In this document: piece by piece, positions 51,663 through 56,747 of the stretch
How positions within the stretch are numbered: the first letter of the stretch is position 1
Layout of the letters: every line of letters starts with the position of its first letter
From: Halorubrum sp.
GTDB lineage: Archaea; Halobacteriota; Halobacteria; Halobacteriales; Haloferacaceae
Length of the DNA: 56,747 bases
Direction: 5' to 3'
Assembly: GCA_003554605.1 (NCBI GenBank)
Contig: PWGU01000216.1
Coordinates: 1 to 56,747, forward strand
Made by a program: the position numbers and the translations under genes
The notes under the pieces: model-generated
What the model was told of the DNA's origin: nothing
What the model saw: only the letters and a program-made list of their open reading frames with translations
The model's database searches: none

Positions 51663-52164
51663 GGAGAGTGACGTTACGAGAAACTGGCCCGGCGTCCATC
51701 ATAGGCCTGTCGTCTCGGCGTTGCGCGGGTGTGACCCTAATTCATGACACACGATGTCAAGGTCTGCGTAGTTTTAAGAGCCACGCGGCCGACGGACCGA
51801 TTAACGGCGCTTCGTGCGCCCGCCGAGATCCGATGTCAGCGTTCACCCCGAATCCGTCCGCGCCCGCCGCATCCGTAAGCGGCGCGTCCGCGGCGGTACA
51901 CGGATGGGCGCTTGCAGGGATCCCGGCCACACGGTCCGTCCACCCGACCGCGTAACGCGCGTCGGCTGGGGAGTTTCCCCGAAGGACGGACCATCCCTTC
52001 GTTCTCCACAGCCGATGCCGTGCCGGTCGGGACGTGACCGTCACCCCACGCGGGAGCGTGCCGGTGTGCTCGACACACGTCATCACCCGTCGTCACACCG
52101 CCCGTCCCGAGGAGCCGACCATCCACGGTCATCGGATCCGCGTTCGACTCGCGGCGTGGGGCCT
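51663..52164. other. gene-free 500-bp gap with hairpins
   Basis: No credible protein gene fits here. A TATA-like GTTTTAAG is at 51770-51777. Downstream are a GGCGC/GCGCC hairpin (51806-51820), a GGGGA/TCCCC hairpin (51968-51980) and a GAAGG/CCTTC hairpin (51981-51999). A 40-codon ORF (51833-51955) is Ala/Pro/Ser-rich and unconvincing. The region might hold a non-coding RNA or a long leader for the 52165 gene; I cannot tell which. Confidence 0.5.
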
Positions 52165-52488
52165 ATGGCAGCCGCAACCCAACTGCTGGCCAGAACGGAG
52201 CTGACCGTCCGCGTCTCGCAGGCGACCCCGGGCGACCTCGCAGCCGGTGCCCGCACGCAGGTCGAGCGCGTCGATGGCGTCGCCGTCGACGACCTGGAGA
52301 TCGCGGGCCTCAAGCCGGGGCTCAACGACACCACCGTCGAGGCGGTCGCGACCCTCTCCGTCGACGGCGAAGTGGGGGCCGGCCAAGGTGTGGAGCGGTT
52401 CGACCCCGAGGGCCACGTCGCCGAGCGGCTCGCGAGCGGCTTCGGCGTCGAACCCGAACGGGTCGAGCTGATCGAGCCGCCCGGCTGA
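52165..52488 (+). CDS. conserved hypothetical protein (107 aa)
   Basis: A 107-residue acidic protein starting MAAATQLLARTELTVRVSQA, with a repeat-like pattern of valine-rich strands (VERVDGVAVDDLEIAGLKPG) and an end EPERVELIEPPG. Its fold may be beta-rich. It resembles a small haloarchaeal family known to me only as hypothetical. The start at 52165 is the first ATG that leaves out the Arg/Pro-rich upstream shadow. Confidence 0.65.
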   Translation: MAAATQLLARTELTVRVSQATPGDLAAGARTQVERVDGVAVDDLEIAGLKPGLNDTTVEAVATLSVDGEVGAGQGVERFDPEGHVAERLASGFGVEPERVELIEPPG

Positions 52489-52656
52489 CCCTCCGGGGGC
52501 CGGTTCTTCGACACCACATACCGGCAGCCCCGACGCACGTCGGGAGGCTCATTACCCACCCGCGAGACGGCGATGATATGCAACGATCGATCGGTCGGTT
52601 ACGACGACGCCGTGCCGCAAGCCGGGTGATCCCCACGCGAAGCGGGGTGATCGACG

Positions 52657-53919
52657 ATGGTCGGTGAGGCGCGGACGCCCACGGGGGAGACGGGGCCGCT
52701 CGACGGGATCACGGTCCTCGACCTCTCGCGGGTGCTCGTCGGGCCCTTCTGTACGATGCAACTCGGCGACCTCGGCGCGGAGGTGATCAAGGTCGAACGG
52801 CCCGGGCAGGGCGATCAGACGCGGACGTGGGTGCCGCCCGCCTTCGGGGAAGGCGAGGGCGCACAAAGCGCCTACTACGCCAGCATCAACCGGAACAAAC
52901 GCTCCATCGAGGTGAACCTCGCGAGCGAGGAGGGCCGCGAGGTGGTCCGGGAGATCGCCCGCGAGGCCGACGTCCTCGTCGAGAACTTCCGCGTCGGCAA
53001 GACCGACGAGTGGGGGCTCGGCTACGCCGACCTCCGCGAGATCAATCCGGGGCTCATCTACTGCGGGATCTCCGGGTACGGCGAGTGGGGCCCCGACCGC
53101 GACAAACCCGCCTACGACATCATGATGCAGGCGCGCGGCGGGTTCATGTCCTTTACCGGTGTCGAGGGTGGGCCACCCGTCCGGATCGGCGTCGCCCTCG
53201 CGGACATCGGCGCGGGGATGTACGCCACGCAGGCGATCCTCGCGGCCCTCTTCGAGCGCGAGCTGGGCGACGGGACGGGACAGAAAGTCGACGTGAGCCT
53301 GCTTGACGGACAGGCCGCGTGGACGAGCTACATGGCGACGAACTACTTCGCGAGCGGCGAGCCGCCGGGACGCATGGGGAGTAAACACCCGAACATCGCG
53401 CCGTATCAGGCGTTCGAGACGGCCGACGGCTACGTCGTCGTCGCCTGTTCGTCCGACCCGTTCTGGCCGCGGCTCTGTGAGGCGATCGATCGGCCGGATC
53501 TCCTCGCCGACGAGCGGTTCGAGACGAACGAGGGGCGGGTCAGACACCGCGACGAACTCGACCCCGAACTGAACGCGACCTTCGCCGAACTCACCACCGC
53601 CGAAGCGGAGGCGTTGCTCGAAGACCACGACGTGCCCGCGAGTCGCGTGCGCGACGTGAGCGAGGTCTTCGCCGACCCGCAGGTCGAGGCCCGCGGGATG
53701 CGCGTCGAGGTCGACCACCCGACCGCCGGGACGATGACGGTTCCCGGGTCGCCGATGCATCTCTCACGAACTCCCGCGACGGTCCGGCGTCACCCGCCCT
53801 CGCTCGGCGAACACACCGAGGCGATCCTTCGGGAGTACGGCTACGACGGCGACGAGATCGACGCGCTGTGCGAGCAGGGGATCGTGGCGAGCGAACGTGA
53901 CGGGAGCGAAGACGTGTGA
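52657..53919 (+). CDS. CaiB/BaiF family CoA-transferase
   Basis: A 420-residue family III CoA-transferase. The N-terminus has GITVLDLSRVLVGPFCTMQL and GAEVIKVERPGQGDQTR, with NRNKRSIEVNLASEEG; the catalytic Asp154 is in KPAYDIMMQARGGFMSF. The C-terminal part resembles the truncated gene at 1-531. The acyl-CoA substrate is unknown. A 29-codon ORF (52578-52667) overlaps its start by 11 bases and may be a leader. A gene order of hypothetical, CoA-transferase, thiL shows no clear functional link. Confidence 0.92.
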   Translation: MVGEARTPTGETGPLDGITVLDLSRVLVGPFCTMQLGDLGAEVIKVERPGQGDQTRTWVPPAFGEGEGAQSAYYASINRNKRSIEVNLASEEGREVVREIAREADVLVENFRVGKTDEWGLGYADLREINPGLIYCGISGYGEWGPDRDKPAYDIMMQARGGFMSFTGVEGGPPVRIGVALADIGAGMYATQAILAALFERELGDGTGQKVDVSLLDGQAAWTSYMATNYFASGEPPGRMGSKHPNIAPYQAFETADGYVVVACSSDPFWPRLCEAIDRPDLLADERFETNEGRVRHRDELDPELNATFAELTTAEAEALLEDHDVPASRVRDVSEVFADPQVEARGMRVEVDHPTAGTMTVPGSPMHLSRTPATVRRHPPSLGEHTEAILREYGYDGDEIDALCEQGIVASERDGSEDV

Positions 53920-53996
53920 CGCTCGGAAACATTGATGGTTTGACACCCGGCGATCGTGGGACGGAACCTCCCTCGAACGGGTCCGCGATCGGGTGA

Positions 53997-54004
53997 TTAT
54001 ATAT
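53997..54004 (+). promoter_or_regulatory. TATA box of thiL
   Basis: TTATATAT is centred about 27 bases upstream of the GTG at 54028. It sets the start of thiL at a non-ATG codon and makes the longer frame from 53956 unlikely. Confidence 0.75.
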
Positions 54005-54027
54005 CTCCGTGCGTGATATCGACTCCC

Positions 54028-54921
54028 GTGAATGAGCGCGATGCCCTCCGGATGCTCGCCATCGACGTTCCACACGCCGGCGACGATGCCGCGGTCGTCG
54101 ATGACCTCGTTATCACGACGGACATGCTCCACGAGCGGACCGACTTCCCCGCCGGAACGACCCGCTATACGGCCGGCTGGCGTGCGGTCGGCGCGTCGCT
54201 TTCGGACGTCGCCGCGATGGGGGCGAGGGCAACCGCCGCGGTCGCCGTCTACGCCGACGAGGCGCTCGATCACGACGAACTCCAACGGTTCGTCTCCGGG
54301 GCGAGCGAGGTCTGTGCGACCGTCGACGCCGAATACGTCGGGGGTGACCTCGACGTGCATTCGGAGTTCACGACCGCGACGACCGCCGTCGGCGACGTGA
54401 CCGACGCGGGGCCGGTGGGACGCTCCGGCGCGTCCGCCGGCGAGGCGCTCTGTGTCACCGGCGAGTGGGGCCGCTCGGCGGCCGCCCTCCGCCTCTTCGA
54501 GCGCGACACCGTCGAATCTGCAGAGCGCGCGAACGACCTCTTTCGGTTTACTCCCCGCGTCGCCGACGGCGTCGCACTCGCCCCGCATGCGACCGCAATG
54601 ATGGACTCCTCAGACGGGCTCGCCCGGTCGCTTCATCAGCTCGCGGAGGCGAGCGGCGTCGGGTTCTCTCTCTCGCGCGACTCGGTTCCCATCCATTCCG
54701 ATCTCGCGGGCGTCACGCCCGACGCCGACGAGCGGTTCGAGTTGGCGACGACCTTCGGGGAGGACTTCGAACTCGTCTGTTCGGTTCCGGAGGATCGCCT
54801 CAGCGAGGCGCAAGCCGCCTGTCCGGCCGGACTCACGCGGGTGGGCTCCGTCGTCCCCAGCGAGGAGGGGATCACCCTCGACGGCGAGCCGCTGCCGGAC
54901 GCGGGATACACCCACGGCTGA
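54028..54921 (+). CDS. thiL: thiamine-monophosphate kinase
   Basis: A 297-residue ThiL that phosphorylates thiamine phosphate to the diphosphate cofactor. Blocks are AGDDAAVVDDLVITTDMLHE, VGASLSDVAAMGARATAAVA, GGDLDVHSEF, TAMMDSSDGLARSLHQLAE and ATTFGEDFELVCSV. The start is GTG at 54028 from the strong TATA box. It completes the pathway begun by thiE and thiM at 21.2-22.7 kb on the other strand. The C-terminus ends YTHG. Confidence 0.93.
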   Translation: MNERDALRMLAIDVPHAGDDAAVVDDLVITTDMLHERTDFPAGTTRYTAGWRAVGASLSDVAAMGARATAAVAVYADEALDHDELQRFVSGASEVCATVDAEYVGGDLDVHSEFTTATTAVGDVTDAGPVGRSGASAGEALCVTGEWGRSAAALRLFERDTVESAERANDLFRFTPRVADGVALAPHATAMMDSSDGLARSLHQLAEASGVGFSLSRDSVPIHSDLAGVTPDADERFELATTFGEDFELVCSVPEDRLSEAQAACPAGLTRVGSVVPSEEGITLDGEPLPDAGYTHG

Positions 54922-54966
54922 GCCCGGGGCGGCCGCGGTGTACCCCCGTGCGGACCTCCGTTCCGG

Positions 54967-55395
54967 CTACCGATCGGCCAGCGTCCCCGGCTCGAAGGTC
55001 TCCGGATCGAACTCGTGGGCACGGAGGAGGTCCGGCTCGATGACCCGAAGCACGGACTCGTTCGTCGCCTCCAGGACCACCGGCGGGGCGACGTCGTCCT
55101 CGACGGCCTCCAGCCACCGCCCGACACAGAGACACCAGCGGTCGCCGGGGACGAGCCCGGGAAACGCGAACGCCGGCTGCGGCGTGATCAGGTCGTTTCC
55201 CTGTCGGCGGCTGTATCGGAGAAACTCCGCGGTGACGACCGCACAGAGCGTGTGTTCGCCTACGTCGCTGGCGACCTCACGGCAGCAGCCGTCCCGCAGG
55301 TACCCCGTCTTTGGGTCGTGGCTGCACGCGGCGAGCTCCCCGCCGAAGACGTTACGGTCGGTTTCGGCGTTAGGATCGTTAACCTCGGTTGACAT
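54967..55395 (-). CDS. DUF2237 family protein
   Basis: A 142-residue protein of the DUF2237 family. It carries NVFGGELAACSHDPKTGYLR with DGCCREV, then the highly conserved HTLCAVVTAEFLRYSRRQGN followed by DLITPQP, and FPGLVPGDRWCLCVGRWLEA. Seven cysteines and several His suggest a metal site. The function is unknown. A TTAATTCG element (AATTAAG on the minus strand) near 55416-55422 suits the start at 55395. Confidence 0.9.
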   Translation of the reverse strand: MSTEVNDPNAETDRNVFGGELAACSHDPKTGYLRDGCCREVASDVGEHTLCAVVTAEFLRYSRRQGNDLITPQPAFAFPGLVPGDRWCLCVGRWLEAVEDDVAPPVVLEATNESVLRVIEPDLLRAHEFDPETFEPGTLADR

Positions 55396-55433
55396 ACCGA
55401 TCCTTCGGCATGGCCGTTCTTAATTCGAGGTCC

Positions 55434-56747
55434 TCAGTGCTCCCCGCCCGTCCCCCGCCGGTCGGAATCGAGGTCGATGTCGAGGTCGTCGAGCAGCGCC
55501 TCGGCCTCCTCGCGCTTCTCCTGATGGTTCGCGAGGAACTCCCGCATGAGTTCCGCCGCCTGCTCCTTACAGCCGCCACAGAGCCGCTCGCCGGTCACGC
55601 ATTCAGTGTAGACCTCCGTGGCGAGCCCGTCGTCGTCGCCCGCGAGCAGGTAGGCGTACAGCTCGTAGACCGGGCACTCGTCGGCCTCGCCGCCCAGTTC
55701 GCGCTGTTCCTCGGCGGTCGAGCGCCCGCCCGTCGTCGCCGCCTTCACCTTCTCATACCCCTCCTCGGGGTCATCGAGCAGCGAAATGTGGCTCGCGGGG
55801 ATGGAGGAGGACATCTTGCCGCCCGTGAGCCCCGACATGAACCGGTGATAGATGGAGGAGGGCTGGCGGAACCCGAAACCGTCGTGGTCGAGTTCGATCT
55901 CACGCGCGAGCGACTCCGCGGCCTCCCGCGGGAGGTCGAAGGCGTCGATGTGCCCCTCGAAGACGCGCTTTTCGCCCTCGACGGCGTCGATCAACGCCTC
56001 GAACGCCTCGTCGGTCGCGTTGCGGTCGAAGAAGCGAACCCGCGGACGGAGCGGCTCCTTGCCGGCGGCCCGGAGCTTCTTTAAGGCGGTCGGCTTCGCG
56101 TCGGCAAGCGCGGGCGTCGTCTCGCTCCCATCATCTGCCGACCCCGGCGGCTCGTACGTCTCCAGCCATTCGGCGGCGTCCGCACATCGAACGTCGCCTG
56201 CGGGGTCAGTCTCGTCGCCCCCTGAACCGGCCACGTCGCCCGCGAGCGCGTCGTACGCGGCTCGCACAAGCTGCCGCTCCGCATCGGTCAGCTCGAAGCT
56301 GGCGAACGCCTCGGTCACCTTGAAATAGCGCACGCGGGTGGCGAGGTCGCGGGTCAATCGCACGTGGGGATCCTGGTCGGGGCCGACGGGGATCACCGTG
56401 GGCTTCGGCTCGTCCGCGAGCTGCGGGTAGAGGATGTCGGCCGTCTGGGTGATGACGCTCTGCATGTGTGAGATGTTCGTCTCGCCGTCGAAGCCGTAGA
56501 TCGCTTCGAACTCCGAGAAGTTCGCCTTTGAGCCGAGCTCGAACCCCAGATCCTGCACCTCCCGGTTGTCCGACTGCCGGTAGAGCGTTCCATCTTCCGG
56601 GTCGAACCCGAGCGCGAGCAGCGAGAGGAGGTAGTCGCGGGCGTGCTCGTCGATCTCCGGCCAGGACATCCCACGGGCCGAGTGCGCCTCCAGATCGGCG
56701 ATGAGCCCGAAGACGTCGCCGCCGCGTTCCTGATGCCAGATCAGCTC
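55434..56747 (-). CDS. trpS: tryptophanyl-tRNA synthetase, 5' end beyond the window
   Basis: A class I synthetase of archaeal type. 437 residues are visible; the frame runs open to the right edge, where it reads ELIWHQERGGDVFGLIADLE before MSWPEIDEH. The KMSKS-like motif is GGKMSSS. A C-terminal CVTGERLCGGCKEQ block is typical of archaeal TrpRS. The N-terminal HIGH-type motif is outside the window. An acidic insertion (DEEGG-like GSGGDETDPAGDV) sits in the middle. It is convergent with nothing; the DUF2237 gene is downstream on the same strand. Confidence 0.93.
   Translation of the reverse strand, partial: ELIWHQERGGDVFGLIADLEAHSARGMSWPEIDEHARDYLLSLLALGFDPEDGTLYRQSDNREVQDLGFELGSKANFSEFEAIYGFDGETNISHMQSVITQTADILYPQLADEPKPTVIPVGPDQDPHVRLTRDLATRVRYFKVTEAFASFELTDAERQLVRAAYDALAGDVAGSGGDETDPAGDVRCADAAEWLETYEPPGSADDGSETTPALADAKPTALKKLRAAGKEPLRPRVRFFDRNATDEAFEALIDAVEGEKRVFEGHIDAFDLPREAAESLAREIELDHDGFGFRQPSSIYHRFMSGLTGGKMSSSIPASHISLLDDPEEGYEKVKAATTGGRSTAEEQRELGGEADECPVYELYAYLLAGDDDGLATEVYTECVTGERLCGGCKEQAAELMREFLANHQEKREEAEALLDDLDIDLDSDRRGTGGEH

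Noticed and set aside
51757-52132. Two overlapping minus-strand frames of about 100 codons in the 500-bp gap
   Set aside because: Both are basic and low in Asp/Glu, unlike real proteins of this genome, have no TATA-like site and no motif.

Overview
The window is a piece of a halophilic archaeal (haloarchaeal) chromosome. It is very GC-rich, and the predicted proteins are strongly acidic. Promoters are archaeal TATA boxes, and many lie about 24-28 bases upstream of a start codon, the spacing expected for leaderless transcripts. Diagnostic genes include replication factor C large subunit, CetZ, DGGGP synthase (archaeal lipid synthesis), TmcA, aIF1, F420 genes cofG and cofC, methenyl-H4MPT cyclohydrolase and several small haloarchaea-specific families. 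Genes are packed tightly on both strands. There are no rRNA genes, IS elements or CRISPR arrays.

Layout. 0-7.4 kb: end of a CaiB/BaiF CoA-transferase, an amidase, rfcL, an orphan histidine kinase, a zinc alcohol dehydrogenase, heme A synthase and a cysteine-rich conserved protein. 7.5-7.7 kb: tRNA-His(GTG) followed 113 bp later by a 25-bp copy of its 3' end, which looks like an attachment-site scar. 7.7-20 kb: a CMD-family protein, small hypotheticals, a membrane protein with a 26-bp palindrome in its first codons, a nitroreductase, a universal stress protein, a HerA-type ATPase, an M28 peptidase, a chemotaxis-type transducer and a P1B metal ATPase. 20-28.7 kb: lipA, thiE-thiM, mscS, cofG, cofC, cetZ, an NAD(P)-binding protein and tmk. 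28.7-39.5 kb: an ATP-grasp ligase and an amidohydrolase, mch with a translationally coupled partner, a run of small conserved proteins, tmcA and an e-MtaB-like tRNA methylthiotransferase.

39.5-41 kb is the most accessory-looking stretch. A strong TATA box is followed by two long GC hairpins, a 32-bp tandem repeat array (about 3.6 copies) and a T-run, which I read as a candidate non-coding RNA. Next to it is a two-gene operon: a winged-helix regulator and a TumE-like toxin with a zero-base junction, with a very AT-rich promoter. 41-46 kb: aIF1 and a moxR-DUF58-transglutaminase operon. 46-56.7 kb: a tiny zinc ribbon, ubiA-type DGGGP synthase, small membrane proteins, a Tat lipoprotein, aspS, a second CaiB/BaiF CoA-transferase, thiL, a DUF2237 protein and the 3' part of trpS, which runs off the right edge.

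Pathways represented are thiamine salvage (thiE, thiM, thiL), F420 (cofG, cofC) beside C1 chemistry (mch), lipoate synthesis, tRNA charging and modification (aspS, trpS, tmcA, methylthiotransferase), DNA replication and processing (rfcL, herA-like, tmk) and cell shape (cetZ). All functional names rest on motifs read by eye. No database search was possible.
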